Position numbers and translations under genes: made by a program
Notes under the pieces: model-generated
The model's database searches: none
Told to the model about the DNA's origin: nothing
The model's input: only the letters and a program-made list of their open reading frames with translations
Source: Cryptomeria japonica
Taxonomy: Eukaryota; Streptophyta; Pinopsida; Cupressales; Cupressaceae
Assembly: GCF_030272615.1 (NCBI RefSeq)
Contig: NC_081408.1
Span: 310,699,118 to 310,763,117 of the forward strand
Direction: 5' to 3'
Length of the DNA: 64,000 bases
Shown here: in pieces, positions 12,491 through 25,575 of the stretch
Layout of the letters: each line of letters starts with the position of its first letter
How positions within the stretch are numbered: the first letter of the stretch is position 1

Positions 12491-13197
12491 ATCTGTATCA
12501 CGCTACACACCCATTGGTCCACCTTCACGGCCAGACCAGGAGGGAGCATCCAGTCGACACTCTCCAGCCACTAGCCCTAGGGATAGGAGATTATTTTATG
12601 ATGTAAAAGAGAGGTCACATTTTGGATATACAGTGACCTGTTTTTGTATACGATCCACATATATATATGTATATATACATGCTTCTCTTTGTCTCAAATG
12701 TGTTATCTTTAATGCCTAAAACAATGTATATTTTGTTTTGATTAAATCTAATTCATTTGGTAAATGTACATGTATGTTCAGAATTTAATTTCCATGTGAT
12801 TGATTTCTCAATGCTCCATGATTAAATTGATACATGTGTGACTTAATTAAAATGTTTAATCAAGTACTACATTGATGATAAGGAAGAAATATGCATTAAG
12901 TCTAAGAATCATATAACTAATATGATTTAATTTTGAACTTAAACACAACATGATACGATCCTACTTAATACATAAAGACATTGTATAATATGCTAGCATA
13001 ATGAGAAATGTAAACCTTTTACAATTTACATTAATGAATTCAAGACAAACTATAAAGTAAGGAGACACGCTTGTCAGGAACGAAGCAATATAGATTAAAC
13101 AACATAACATTTAATTCTATTTTGCTTTAATTGAGAGATACTAACATATTATCCAATGTTGAAGAATTGAAAAGGAAGATAGATGAAGAATGAAGAA
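12491..13197. other. Internal non-coding part of the gypsy element
   Basis: AT-rich spacer between the antisense PMD gene and the end of pol, with a TA-rich run near 12655-12680. No ORF supported. Confidence 0.5.
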
Positions 13198-16100
13198 TTA
13201 AGCATAATATCTACGCAAGTGCATAGCATTAATAGGTTCTTTAAGAGGCGTACCTTCTACATCCGCTATTTTGTAAGCACCTGATCCATAATCTTCAATA
13301 ACGATATATGGTCCAAGCCAATTAGGACTAAATTTTCCCTTTTCAGCAGGCAAGGCATTCACATTGCACTAATTCTCATAAAGGACTAAGTCACCTACTG
13401 AGAAGGAACGTTGAATAACCTTGTCATTATAGCCTCGTTGTAGAGTTTTGTGATACGCTTGAATATGCTCAAGAGCGTTTATGCACTGTTCATCAAGCAT
13501 CTCAAGCTGTTGAAGTCGTTGTTCCCTATAAGAGTCATCATCTACTATACCTTTGAGAGAAACCCTAAGTGATGGAATTTCTAACTCTAAGGGCATAATA
13601 GCATCAGCACCATAAACAAGATTATAAGGAGTAGTTCCCGTAGCAATTCGTACACTCGTTCGGTAAGCCCAAAGAGCATAGATTAGCTGGTTACTCCAAT
13701 CCTTACCATGCTTATTTATGGTTTTACAAAGAATTTGTTCAATTATCTTATTGGATGATTCGGGTTGGCCATTTGATTGAGGATAATATGGTGTAGAAAA
13801 TCGATGTTTGATATGATACTTCTCGAGGAATTTCTTCACATCCTTGTTTTTAAACGATGTCCCATTATCTGAGATAATAGTGGAAGGTATCCCAAATCAA
13901 GAAATGATGTTTTCTAGAAGAAATTGACAAATCACTTCAGCAATAGTAGAGCGAAGAGGAATAGCTTCTACCCACTTCGTAAAGTAATCTGTTGCAGTTA
14001 TAATGAAGGTGTGTCCTTGAGATGAAGGAGGAGAAATTTTTCCAATAAGATCCAAACCCCATGCAGAGAAAGGCCAAGAAGCTACTTGAGAACGAAGTTC
14101 TTGGGCAAGAGCATGAATTAGATTATTGTGTTGTTGACATTGATGACATTTTTTAACAAATGAAAAGGAATCCTTCTGCATAGTTTTCCAATAGTATCCC
14201 ATACGAAGCAACCTATGAACCAGGGATTTGCGCCCAAAATGCCCCCCACAGGCACCTGAATGTGCCTCTTCAAGAGCAATGGGGATTTCCGACTTGTTAA
14301 GACAACGAAGGAGAAGACCATCATAACCCCTTCGATAAAGGACATTAGAAAGGATGATATATCTAGCAGACAGCTTGCAGATTCTAGCCCTAGTGTTCCT
14401 ATTAGCGGAATCAGGAAAGGTACCATCGGTCAAATATCTTACGATATGCGAGAACCATTCATCTGAGTCTACAAAGTCACAACATGTTATCAAGCTAGAA
14501 TCATCTTCAATAGCCGGAGAAATAAGATTGTGAATAATGAAATTAAGATCGACCATAGGGTCCTCTAAAGATACTAGAGAAGCCACACATGCCATTGCAT
14601 CTGTATGTCGATTATCTTTTCGAGGAACGGGTTCCATGGTATAAGAATCGAAATTTTGTAATAAAGAGATAGCAAGATCTTTATATTGTGATAATTTTTC
14701 TTGTTTTGCTTGATATATTCCTGTTACTTGTCTTATAATCAATTGTGAATCTCCATAGATATGTATGTGTTTTATGTTCAGAGCCAAGGCTGCTTTTATT
14801 CCCGCTATAAGAGCCTCATACTCAGCAATGTTATTGGTACACAGGAAATTTAGACGATATGATAAAGGAATGGACTTCTTTGTAGGAGAAATCATAACAA
14901 CACCTGCCACCGATCCCGTACGACACTTAGAGCCATCAAAGTATAACTCCCAGGTTTCATCTTTCTCTATAGAAAGAATGAAGTCATCCGGAAAAGACTC
15001 AGGGTTAGGGAAGGAGAAAGGTGAAGGGGCCTCAACTAAGTGATCAGTCAATGCTTGTCCTTTAATTGCTCTTTGGGAAACAAATTTAAGGTCAAATTCG
15101 GTTAACATCATAACCCACTTAGCTAGACGTCTTGATAAATCAGTTTTAGAGAAAAGATGCTTCAAAGGATCAAACTTAACCATGACATGGACTTCTGAAT
15201 TTAAAAGATAATGTCTCAATTTCTGAGTCGCAAATACCAAGGCCAAGCATTGTCTTTCTATCGCAGAATATCGGGTCTCATAGTCGAGTAAGGTACGACT
15301 TATGTAATAAACCGGACATTCCTTACCATCTTTATCATGTTGTGCTAACAATGCTGCGAGAGCATGAGAAGAAGCAGCTGTATACAGAAGGAAGGGTTTA
15401 GAAGGTTCGGCAGGTTGAAGAATAGGAGGACTAGCCAAATACACTTTTAAATCTTCAAATGCTTGCTGACAGTCTTTATTCCATTGAAAAGTGATATCCT
15501 TTTTAAGAAGTTGAGTAAAAGGAAAGGTACGATCCGCAAGTTGAGACACGAACCTACGAATAGCTTGAATCTTTCCTTGTAAGCTTTTAAGTTGAGACAC
15601 ATTTCGAGGAGGTGGCATGTTAACAATAGCATCTATTTTCTTAGTGTCCACCTCAATCCCACGATGCGAAACTATGAATCCTAATAGTTTTCCACTATCC
15701 ACACCAAAAACACATTTTCGGGGATTCAAGCGCATGTGATATTTACGAATTCTTTCAAAAATTTGACAAAGGATTTTAACATGATCCATGCGAAGAAAGG
15801 ATTTAGCTAAGATATCATCAACATAATCCTCTAAAATCTTATGCATATAATCATGAAAGATAAGGGTCATTGCTCGTTGATAAGTTGCACCGGCATTTTT
15901 AAGTCCAAAAGGCATCATTATCCAACAAAACGTACCCCAAGGAGTGGTGAAAGCAGTTTTGAATTGATCTTGAGGGTTAATAAAAATTTGATTGTAACCT
16001 GAAAAACCATCCATGAAGGATAACAAGGCATGTCCTGCCGTAGAATCAACTATCATGTCAATGTTTGGAAGAGGGAAATCATCTTTTAAAGAAGCCTTAT

Positions 16101-18759
16101 TTAGATCTCGAAAGTCAGTACACATTCTTATTTTGTTATCTAGTTTAGCCACAGCGACAATATTTGAAATCCATGGGGAATAGTCAATAGGGCGGATAAA
16201 TCGAGCCTCCAATAATTTTTCAATCTCAGCCTTAACAAGCAGAGCCACCTTAGGATTCATTTTTTGAATCTTTTGTTTCACGGGCTTAGCGTTAGGAACT
16301 AAGACAATATTATGAGTAACGATCTTAGGATCTATACCAGGCATGTCAGAATATGCCCAAGCAAAGATCTCAGGGAATTCATGCAATAGTTCTTCATATT
16401 GTTTTTGTTCCTCTTCATCCAAACATTTCCCAATTTTAATGACTTTCTCTTTATTGCAAGGATCCATCTTAACATCAGTGGTGTCACTTATGAGAAGATT
16501 ACTTTGTTGAGGAGTATCCTTTAACTGAGGGAATTCTTTCACAATCTCATCATTATCAATCTCTTTTCCAAAATAGGCTTGGGTGTTCAAACAATAAGGG
16601 AGTCCCCTATTGTGATGATAATGAGGAAGAGTATCATAGGCTCCCAAGAACTCAGCTAAAGCATCGTCAGTAGGGAAGATATCCAAAGCACAATCACCCG
16701 AAGAATCCTCATCAATATACTCAGGGTGTTGTATTGATAAAGATGTAGAGATAGCATTAACACTAATGCATGGTCTTTTAGAAGCTTTAGTACGTCTGCA
16801 GGGATTATAGCCAAGTCCAAAGGCATGATGTTGAAAATTAGTCTCTAGAGGAACTCTTATCCCTTGTTCATTAGCACCACAACCTTTTCCATGATACCCA
16901 TGCTTAGCGAAAATGCGAAAACCACGACCATAATGATCAGCCATTTTAGGAAGGGAAGGTGGTTTTTCATAAGACAAAGAATCAAACTCTTCATAATTAT
17001 TGATGTGAGGAGAAGAAGTTTGAGAAGTGGCCACAAAATTATTACTCATAGATTCAGGTAAGGTTGATTGATTTTCAACTTTGTGATTTTCAGCTTCTTC
17101 CTTCTTTTCCACTTTAAGCTCTCTAGAAGGAACCTTATATTCACCTACAAAGGTAGGGTTAAAATCAAGAGATCCCCAATCATCTTCTGCGAGGACCTTC
17201 TCAGGATCAAAATCCTTTTTATGTGTAATCTCAAGTCGAGAGGGATCTTCTTTAGGAGTTCTAGACTCATCCAAAGGATTTTGACCATCGAAAAGCGAAG
17301 ACTCATCGATAGGTTTCTTGTTTAAAGAGTCATCACTAGACGAGGATGGCTTAGAAGAATCTCCTTTGGAATTAGATGTTTGTAGACAAGCTTGAAAATT
17401 AGTATCACCCATCAAAGTGTATGTCTTATTGTTATAAATGAATTTAACTTGTCTATGTAACGTAGAGGGGACAGCTCGCATGCTGTGAATCCAAGGCCTC
17501 CCTAATAACAAGTTATATGTTAAATTTCCCGGCATAACATGAATAGGAGTAGGCAAAGTAACAGGTCCCACTGTGAGAGGTAAGGTGATGATACCTAATG
17601 AAGTCTTAGCCACATTGTCAAAGCCACAAATGGGACGAGAGTCAGGCTCCATAAGAGACGTATCCACATTCATCTTATGCAATAAATTAATGCTACATAC
17701 ATTAAGGCTAGAGCCATTATCTACTAGTGTTCGTCTTATAGCAGTGTCTTTCATGATAACCACAATCATCAAGGGATCATATTGTTGTTGAATTTCACTA
17801 GTAGGCAACTCATCTTGAGAAAACACAATTTGAGCTTTAGGATTCATCACAGAGTTAACAAAAGATGCTATATTACTAGATGTATTCGGTGGACGAACAT
17901 TCAAATCTTTCAAGGCATCTTGTAACATTCCATGATAAGTGGAAGAAGTTTGAATCAAATCCCAAAGGGATATCTTAGCAGGGGTAGCTTTAAGTTGTTC
18001 TATGAGATCATATTCCTTACCCATAACTTGCGAAATACAGGGAGCTTGAGGAAGAATTGGTTGAGGTTTAGGAAGGGAAACTGGAATAACAGGAGGAGGA
18101 TTAGGTTGCCTATTATTTCTGGTATGATAAGTATGGGCAACCGCATGATAACTCTCTCTAGTTATTTGTTTAGCATAATTGTAAGGACTTATAGGTTTTC
18201 TTCCTTGTATAGTGATGATTGGTTTATTCGGGGTACGAAAGGAATCGTGATCATACCTTCCTTGAATAGTAAGGAGAGGTGATTTAGGAATTTGAAAGGT
18301 AGGAGAAGGATAAGCACCTTGGACTTCAAAAAGAGGCTTGTTATGTTCATTCAAATTTATCATGTTAACCAATTTAGAGGTCTTATTTTTGTTTATAGGT
18401 TTCGACAAAGCCACAAAGTCATCAAGAGCATCATCCAACAAAGCATGATCATATCGGTTAAAAGGTTTGTCTTTTGATTCAAAAGGAGACATCTCCTCAT
18501 AGAGGGGATTATTGAAAACAACCATGTTACTAGATTCAGGGGAAGAGTGGATAGGAATGTATCCTTGAGAGGAATCATTCGACTTATCTTTCCAATCACA
18601 CCTAAATGGCATAGTAACAAGGTTTATGAGTTTTTGGTAAAATGAAGGTTTAGCATCCTTAGGGTTTAAAAACTCATCTAAATCTTCATCTAATTCATCT
18701 TGGCTATACTCATAATAATCATCAAAAGCATGAACATTTTGCAAATAAAAATCTGACAT
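13198..18759 (-). pseudogene. Ty3/gypsy Tat-type Pol polyprotein, two in-frame stops
   Basis: A single frame starts at ATG 18759 and ends at TAA 13198-13200, broken only by TGA 13897-13899 and TAG 13369-13371. Order in residues from 18759: unassigned acidic N-terminus (1-300), aspartic protease near 344 (VDNGSS in place of D-S/T-G), a G-patch-like Gly-rich motif near 605-635, reverse transcriptase with YVDD near 976, Ty3 RNase H near 1090-1220, a second archaeal-type RNase H near 1265-1400 (ELYFDGS ... GDSQLI), integrase HHCC finger near 1505-1540, and DDE core (GLDLIG; then SDNG and a GQPESS glutamate after the first stop). A GPY-like WLGPYIV follows the second stop. The stops fit CGA-to-TGA and CAG-to-TAG changes. 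It would make the enzymes that copy and insert the element. I see no gag or zinc knuckle upstream, only a 172-base leader. Confidence 0.9.
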
Positions 18760-18911
18760 TTTGAAAAGATTGCATAAAATTTAAACACACAATGCAAAGA
18801 AACACACTCTTTTTTTTTTTCTTTTTCTCTTTTAATGAAAATGAAATGAAAACACACTAAATCTAGATCTAGATCTAATAAATGCAATGCAAGAGGAAGC
18901 AATGATAGATT

Positions 18912-18927
18912 CACGTCGGGTTCACCA
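18912..18927 (-). promoter_or_regulatory. Primer binding site
   Basis: On the minus strand TGGTGAACCCGACGTG begins three bases after the 5' LTR. The TGG start pairs with a tRNA CCA end. I cannot name the tRNA with confidence; it is not the initiator Met type used by the copia element in this window. Confidence 0.75.
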
Positions 18928-18930
18928 AAA

Positions 18931-20585
18931 TGTGTGGGGGAAAAGCGAGACTAGGTTAACATGCCCTAATCCTACCTCTTGACACACATTACAGAATACG
19001 AAAGAGCCTAGAGATATCGCACAATTGGCTACTTCTTTTGGTGAAAGAGAGAGCCATGGGATATCTATTAGGATTTCTATTCCCTTGTTGAAATTGTAAG
19101 ATTAAGTAATGCAAGTTCAAACCCTAATCCCAAAATGCAAGTATGAACCAATAACAAGATTGCAGAATTGAGATTAAACAATGAACAGCTGTAAGTGTAA
19201 GGATAAAATAAGAATGCAGATATGTACCCGGAGTCAAAATCGGACTGAAAATGTTCGGGACGGTGGCGCGGGCGCCACTGTCCTGAAAACTGCACCGAAA
19301 ACCACTGCTCTGCACTCTGAAACACTGTCTTGAAACTGTCTGCAAACTATCTGTCCGGAGGGCCAGGGCCCCCAGCGCCTCTGTCCCAGGGACCAGGGCG
19401 CCCAGCGCCCCTGTCCTGGCAGGACCAGGGCGCCCAACGCCCCTGTCTCGGTCTCCTACTCTGCAATTTCACACAGAGTGTTGTTCCAACTTTCTCTCTC
19501 CATATCTGTATCCCGCGGCGTCGTCTGAATCCCGAAACCTGCAATAATATCTGAAAAGGGGGAGGGGCGGCTATATAGGGTTTTGCCTTAGTCAAACCCC
19601 CGCTTCGGTGATTTCCACCTCCACGAATAGCCAAGTTGTTTTGTAAAATGTATTGTGTGTGCAGACCTAGTGTGTGTGCAAGGTCCAAAAATGCAAGAAA
19701 GCAAACTAGAGCAACCTAGAAAGTAAACCCTAATTGCTTGTAAATGATAATGCAAATGCTCTAAATCAAGATGCAATGTGATCTAAAGCATGAATAAATG
19801 ATGTATCAAAGCTTATGCAAAGACATGAAAACAATATGAAATCATACCCAACCCTCAAGGGAGGAGTACAAGCCAATCTTCAGTCGGTAATCTCCTATTG
19901 TTCTTCAATGTCTTCCAAGCCCTAAGTGGATGAATGAGTTTGATAGATGCTTGATAGAATGATGTTGAATGTTGTTGAAGTCCTCAAAGATCTACTCTTT
20001 CGCTGCATATGAAGTTCCTGGAAACAAAAATCCCATCCCTTCAAATGAGGAAAGAGAGCTTTTATGTATGAAACCCTAGATCATAAATTCGTATTTTGGC
20101 CGACCTAGAGATTGAATATCCCGCCAATTTCTTGGGGTTAAGCTTTATTTTATGACTGGATCGCGCTCCTAAAATTTTGGGAAAAATGTCCGGGACCATG
20201 TGCACCGGGTGCCACGGTCCCTACAACTTTTCACCAAATTTTCAGGGCCGTCGGATATGATGATTTTAGAGAGAATCCTGAAGTTACAGGTGATTTTGAG
20301 ATGTTTTGACCCCGAAACCAAGCCCCCAAGTTTGAAATAGGACTTAATTAGGGTTTTTGATTAAGTGATGTATTGAAGGAATAAAATGCGAAGGGCGTGC
20401 TTTAGTGAAAGGGCCCATCTTTGTGATGTAGAGAATGATGAAATGGGACCTTAGACCTAATTAATTTGATTAATTAAGTGTTTAAGGAGAAATGCAATGC
20501 AGAATGCAAAATGCACTAAGGCGGGTGCTAAACTAGGTGTGAAATTGTACCACCCTAGCGAGTGCATGCAATTTACGACGCTACA
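18931..20585 (-). repeat. 5' LTR of the Ty3/gypsy element
   Basis: This is the promoter-bearing LTR for the minus-strand transcript. It matches 7809-9463 along its whole length with scattered substitutions. GC-rich repeats lie at about 19353-19450. Confidence 0.93.
19571..19578 (-). promoter_or_regulatory. Probable TATA box of the 5' LTR
   Basis: CTATATAG (self-complementary) sits about 1.0 kb into the LTR, followed on the minus strand by a C-rich tract. The equivalent site at 8449-8456 is identical. This would place the RNA start near 19540 and leave roughly 600 bases of R-U5. It is inferred from sequence only. Confidence 0.5.
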
Positions 20586-20590
20586 CCTCT
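20586..20590. repeat. Target site duplication, right copy (CCTCT)
   Basis: Exact copy of 7804-7808. Removing the element and one copy rejoins the flanks as ...GATCTATCCTCT-ATTTGG... Confidence 0.9.
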
Positions 20591-21275
20591 ATTTGGAGAT
20601 GTTGCTCCAATAAGCATGGTGTTTATTTTAGCCCCCCATAGCAAATAATTTTCTAAACTAGGAATTGGAAATCTTGGTCAACAAAATGAAAATCGTTGCA
20701 AAAAGTAACTTGCTTTGTAAGAATGAACAAGTTGATTGTTTTTTCTAACTTGCAAAAAATTAGATTGATTGTTCTTTTTACCTTTGCAAGAAAATGAAAG
20801 ATTGTTGTTCTGTTTAGAACCCAAAATTTGAGGTCTGAATCCCAACTTTGCAAGAAAGTAAATGTTTGATTTGTTGTTCTTTTTACCTTGCAAATGTAAT
20901 TATTTTTAGAGCCCAAAAATAAGTGAGATACTTTTTAGAACACCAAATTGAAAAATGATGTTCTTTTTACCCAAAAGGAAATATGAGTTCTTTTTAACCA
21001 ACTTTGAAAAAGCTAGAAAAGAAATCAATAAATCCTAATGCAACTCCTCTAAATCTGTAAGAACCTGTTAGAAACATGCAATGAAAAAGAAGCTAGTGAA
21101 AATACAAAACCTTAGGTGGGCTTCCACAAGCATAATTTCAAATCTTAGTACAAATTTTTCACTCCTGATCCTGAAATGCCCTGAAATTTGACTACGTTTG
21201 AAATTTGGAGGATCTTCCAAAAACTAGATTTTGCATTATAACTCCTAGAGGTCCGAAACCCCTCTCAAACATCCT
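20591..21275. repeat. Degenerate short repeats, no gene
   Basis: Between about 20680 and 20990 a motif like TTGCAAGAAARTAAA...TTGTTCTTTTTACC recurs several times at irregular spacing. The rest shows nothing I can name. TTTAGCCCCCCATAG at about 20629-20643 resembles the polypurine tract of the gypsy element, so the invaded sequence may itself be an older retroelement. Confidence 0.4.
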
Positions 21276-21359
21276 GACAATATATATGGAATATAACTTA
21301 AAGTATAAGTTCTCTTTTCTCTTTCTTATACTTAAATGTTATATTTTATATATATTGTC
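21276..21359. repeat. AT-rich hairpin, 34-base arms
   Basis: Arms 21276-21309 (starting GACAATATATATGG) and 21326-21359 (ending TATATATTGTC) pair with few mismatches around a 16-base pyrimidine loop. It could be a tiny MITE or a small-RNA precursor-like foldback; no evidence decides. Confidence 0.6.
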
Positions 21360-23799
21360 CTTCCACAAACCTTATTTAAAGATTTGATTACCAATTTTGC
21401 ACTCGATTTCAAATGTGCCAGAACAGAGAACATATTCACTGAAGAGTCTAGGCTGATCCACCATCCCTCTGCCATGCTCAATAAAGAAGTCAAAAGTGCC
21501 ATTCAAAGACTCCTCAAGCCACAATTATATGATATCACCCAACCTCGAAAATACCAAATGTGAGCATCCAAGCAAATATTGTATCAGCTCGATAAGGAAT
21601 AAATTGCCTAACAACCAAAAAAATTCATGGCTCCAACAACCGAACCACAAGCTATTGATCATGTCAATAAGAAATTCATAGCTACGAATAAGAAAAACAG
21701 AAAAAAAATAATGGTAACTAAAATCGTAAAATCAAAAGGAAGAAACCAAGATTTGTAATTAATTCGATGTAAGGAAATGCGTCAATTGCAAACCAAAACT
21801 TCCTTAAATTTAACCTCAAAACCTATTAATGAAAATTCTCAAGAATGGAAGGAGATGCTACAAGCAGGCTCGATACCATGTTGGATTATTGACTCTACCC
21901 AAACCACAAATAGAAAATTCATCTTCACAGTAAGAGAATATGATAGTTTCATCAAATGATGAATGTATTTGAGACGCTTAACAATGTATATTAGCCTTGC
22001 TTATAAAGAAAAGGCCAGAGGATATGAGAGCTCAAGATGGCATCTAATGAGATGCAAGGTTAGGTGAGAGTAGGTAAACTAAATCACATGACAATTATAC
22101 AACACAAATATTTTAATGCAGCCTAGGAAATAATCTTTCATAGGCAGTAGTACTTGTCTAAGATGAAAGAGAGCAATATGTAACCAAATGACCAGTAGTG
22201 AAGCATCAATGCCATATGAAGGGGAGACCTCATAATCTAACAAAAGCATCCAAGGCCTATTTCCAACCATTAGAACCACCTCTTCATGAAGAGGCGAGGA
22301 GATTAGAACTGCCTCTTTATGAAGAGGCAAGGAGATGTCGAGATCCACCAAAATGTGAGTGGAGGTAGAAATCCCATACACAAAGTAGTAGATCACTAAC
22401 CTTAAAAAATAACTCCTAGAATTCTTGGTGGCCTCAAAATAGAAAGGGAATATTTGATAGCCTCACCCACATCAGGCACACAAAGAGTGGTTCAATAAGA
22501 GGGTTAAAGATCTCTCCCCAAGCCCAAAGTTGATCTAGGACCAAGTTATGATCCTCTAAAGATGAAAAATAATTAATGAAAGCCTTCAACACAAGGGAAG
22601 AGTTATATCTTACCAATCAAAAGGGGCTTCCAAACATATCACACCCACAAAAAATGGCAATAGTTGAAAAAAAGGCATGAGCTTTAACTAACCACAGAAA
22701 CACTATTATTATTATAATGACTACTAATTGATATGATATATTTGTAGCTTAAACCATTAGAAATAAGTACAGATAGATATGGTTTATGAGAGGACTTATC
22801 AATGAAGCATCACAATAAATCTATGTCACTACTAGAGGAAAATAGTTTGTAAGGGAAAGTTATTTATAGAATTTAAACAAAATTGAATTATGTGTTAATT
22901 AGGTTGCAAATATGACTTTGACTTAGACCTAATATATGTCTAATAGATATTATAACTCTTGGTTTTATATGTAGGATTTTAGAAATAACATTAAAATCCC
23001 TACTGGATATTTTTGATAATGAAACTAATTATTCAAAAAATTAAGATTGTAATTCTCAACAAGAATTTGATTTGGATAAGTATTATGTTGTTGGATCAAA
23101 AGAAAGCTTTCTAATGCATTTTGGATTCAAACCACTTTAAGAAGTGGTTCTATTCTTTTGTGGAATTTTGCCATAAGGTTTGTTCTTCTCTTGGGTGGGG
23201 TGTTGTGGTTTATTATTGTGTTTTGTCTCCCATTGTTCCTTACTAATTTTTATTATCATTGATTGCTATTTTCACTTTTAGGGTTTGCCCACTCTAATTC
23301 ATAACTTTAATTAGAAGCATTTACCATAATCCAAAATTAAAGAAATACAATTGAAATTGAAACCTCAAAAAAATAAAATTAAAAAATTCATTACTTCTCA
23401 CTCTACAATTAAAAGTATACAATTAATTATAACCTAATGTTTTGGATCATACATTATTTTATATTTGAATGGATAGCTTAATTAAATGAATAAAGAGCTA
23501 ATTCAAATTCAACAAATAGAAACTTAAACGACACCAAACTATTTTTAACCAAAAATTGATGAGGCAAGACAATACATAATTACTTTGAATTAAAAATGAT
23601 ACATATTCTAATTATTTTTACACAGAAACAAATTCAAAATATTCTACCAATATTTTTTTCTTTTTAACTACTATAATAACTGTACTCTTATTTTTATTGA
23701 ATAAAAAGAAATATTTTAGATATTTCCTTAATCCATTGACAAGGATTCTCTTTATTAATAGCACCAGGTGGTACTATCTCAAACACTCTCTTTTAGAAT
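21360..23799. other. No gene seen
   Basis: No coding chain recognised. Two nested palindromes of the type CCTCTTCATGAAGAGG lie in tandem at about 22266-22331. The stretch just left of 23800 is the 3' flank of the terpene synthase relic. Confidence 0.4.
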
Positions 23800-24639
23800 T
23801 TATGATACAGGATCATTAATAATTGCCCTTACATGTTTAAGCATTGCAGTGGGAGACGTGATTTCATCACTGTTGAGGTAGTATAGGTGGACAATTTTGG
23901 CTAGATTCCAATATAACTGCTTGCTCTCGCGAGGTAGAACGCTAGGCTGCAATAAGTTCCTCAGTAGTTTTTGTGTGCTTTCATTTACTGTTTGTCTCAT
24001 CCACTCAGTAGCATTCTCAACAGATGTCCCTGGATATTCTTTCATGAACAGTGACACGCAGTTTATCTTTCCTTGCTTGGTCTCCCTCTGAAAAACATAT
24101 GAATAATTTACTTTCTCATCTCATCATTTCATAAAAATTGAAGTATTGCAAAGACATGATTTGGTTGAGATGTTTCAACTAAAAGTATATTATAAGTTTT
24201 AATCTGTTTAGATAGTTCGTCTTAAATTACAATAATAAATTGTTTTTTAATTGAAAAATCATATACTTTGATATCAAAATTTTAAATATATTGTTTAAAT
24301 CCAACCTATTACCTCGTAGGTCAGAATGTCATTCAAAAGACGCCCGCAAATACTGACGAGATCCATTAGACTGTTGTACTCATGATGGTTGATGGTTAGC
24401 TCTGAAATCTCAGGCTCTACAAAATAGAGTGCTGTAAAAACAATTGGTTCCAGTCCGATAGTAATTTTTCCAGTTTTGATGTATTCCTCCAATGTTGGTA
24501 TATATCCGTGTTTGACCCATTCAGCCTCCTCCATCATTGAGATTGCTAGCTTGTACCACTATAAGATTAAGCACAAAAAAGCATTAATGGGTTATTCTAA
24601 CGATTTTGTTTTATAAAGCTTGTTGAAAGAAATTTTGTT

Positions 24640-25320
24640 CCCATACCGTCAAGTAATTCATATTCATGAAAAATATATGTAAGGAAGCAAAGGTGTGCGG
24701 AAACGCTTCCTACACTAATCTTGAGAGGACGGTTATGCAACTTTCAACTTAAATATTACTAAGATATCAAGAAATGCACAATAAAGCATAAACAAAATAG
24801 TAGTGAACACATAACACAGTGATTACCGAGGGGAAACCCTTCTGGGAGAAAAACCCCACCCTCCAAAACTCGCACAATGTATTATCAAATCAAGCTGATT
24901 ACAATACACTTGCAATGCAAGTTCTTACAAGAGCACATCACCACAACTCGAACTCAGAGAGACTCCTTCTAGCATCCAGTCTTGCAAAAAACTCAATTAT
25001 CAAACTCCTCCCCAAGCCCTCCTTTTATAGTGATTTTACAACCTAGAAACCACTTGTGGTTTTACAAAACCATGGGCTTAACCACCATGCCACATGGTGC
25101 CCATTTTTGACATTTACATTTCCAAAATGGAAAAACAACCAGGTTAAAATAGTAATCCCGTCCATAATTTTGTCCCCTAGCTTAGACCCTCTTAAAAGTC
25201 ACAGAATGAGTCATTAAGGCTCTAAAAATGGCCCACCTATATTCTACTATAGACAAGACTCATTTTTAACAACTCACTAACCATTTTCCAATGCATAAAC
25301 ATGTGGAAAACTACCTCAAA
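24640..25320 (-). mobile_element. LTR-like insertion in the ninth intron of the terpene synthase relic
   Basis: Within the 829-base intron 24559-25387 lies a block that in minus orientation shows a CACTATAAAAGG-type TATA region (near 25025) and a GGTTTTTCTCCCAGAAGGG / GGGTTTCCCCTCGG pair (24830-24860). Both resemble the U5 end of the copia LTRs elsewhere in this window. The ends and target duplication are not resolved, so this may be a solo LTR or another repeat. Confidence 0.35.
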
Positions 25321-25575
25321 CAAATTCTGGAATTTTCCAGAAAAAGATTGAAAGGTTGAGACACATGTTTCTCAACAATATACACACCATTTCCCTTAAA
25401 TGGGTGCTCAGATCCCTACCTTGAAAGGCCCAGGCATCCTGAGCAATATCATTGACAGTGTTATAAATTGCAGAGAACAAAATTTTCACATTGTCCGAAT
25501 GATTACAAATCACTGTTGGATCCCACCTGCGAGACATTTGAAACAAGTAATATAAAGATATTAGTTTTTCACAAT

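Larger units (their letters stand above)
7809..20585 (-). mobile_element. Complete Ty3/gypsy (Tat-type) LTR retrotransposon, 12.8 kb
   Basis: Two direct LTRs of equal length (1655 bases, TG...CA ends in element orientation), a perfect 5-base target duplication, a primer binding site next to the right LTR and a polypurine tract next to the left LTR define a full insertion. Transcription runs right to left. The order 5' LTR - 172-base leader - pol (protease, RT, RNase H, second RNase H, integrase) - 3.7 kb - 3' LTR and the double RNase H fit the Tat lineage. Unusual points are that no gag domain or CCHC knuckle is visible, a G-patch-like motif lies in the polyprotein, and a broken plant mobile domain gene lies in antisense before the 3' LTR. 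The LTRs differ by scattered substitutions and pol has two stops, so the copy is not brand new. Confidence 0.93.

Noticed and set aside
14260-18477. Several plus-strand ORFs opposite pol
   Set aside because: They are shadows of the minus-strand Ty3 polyprotein and show no motifs of their own.
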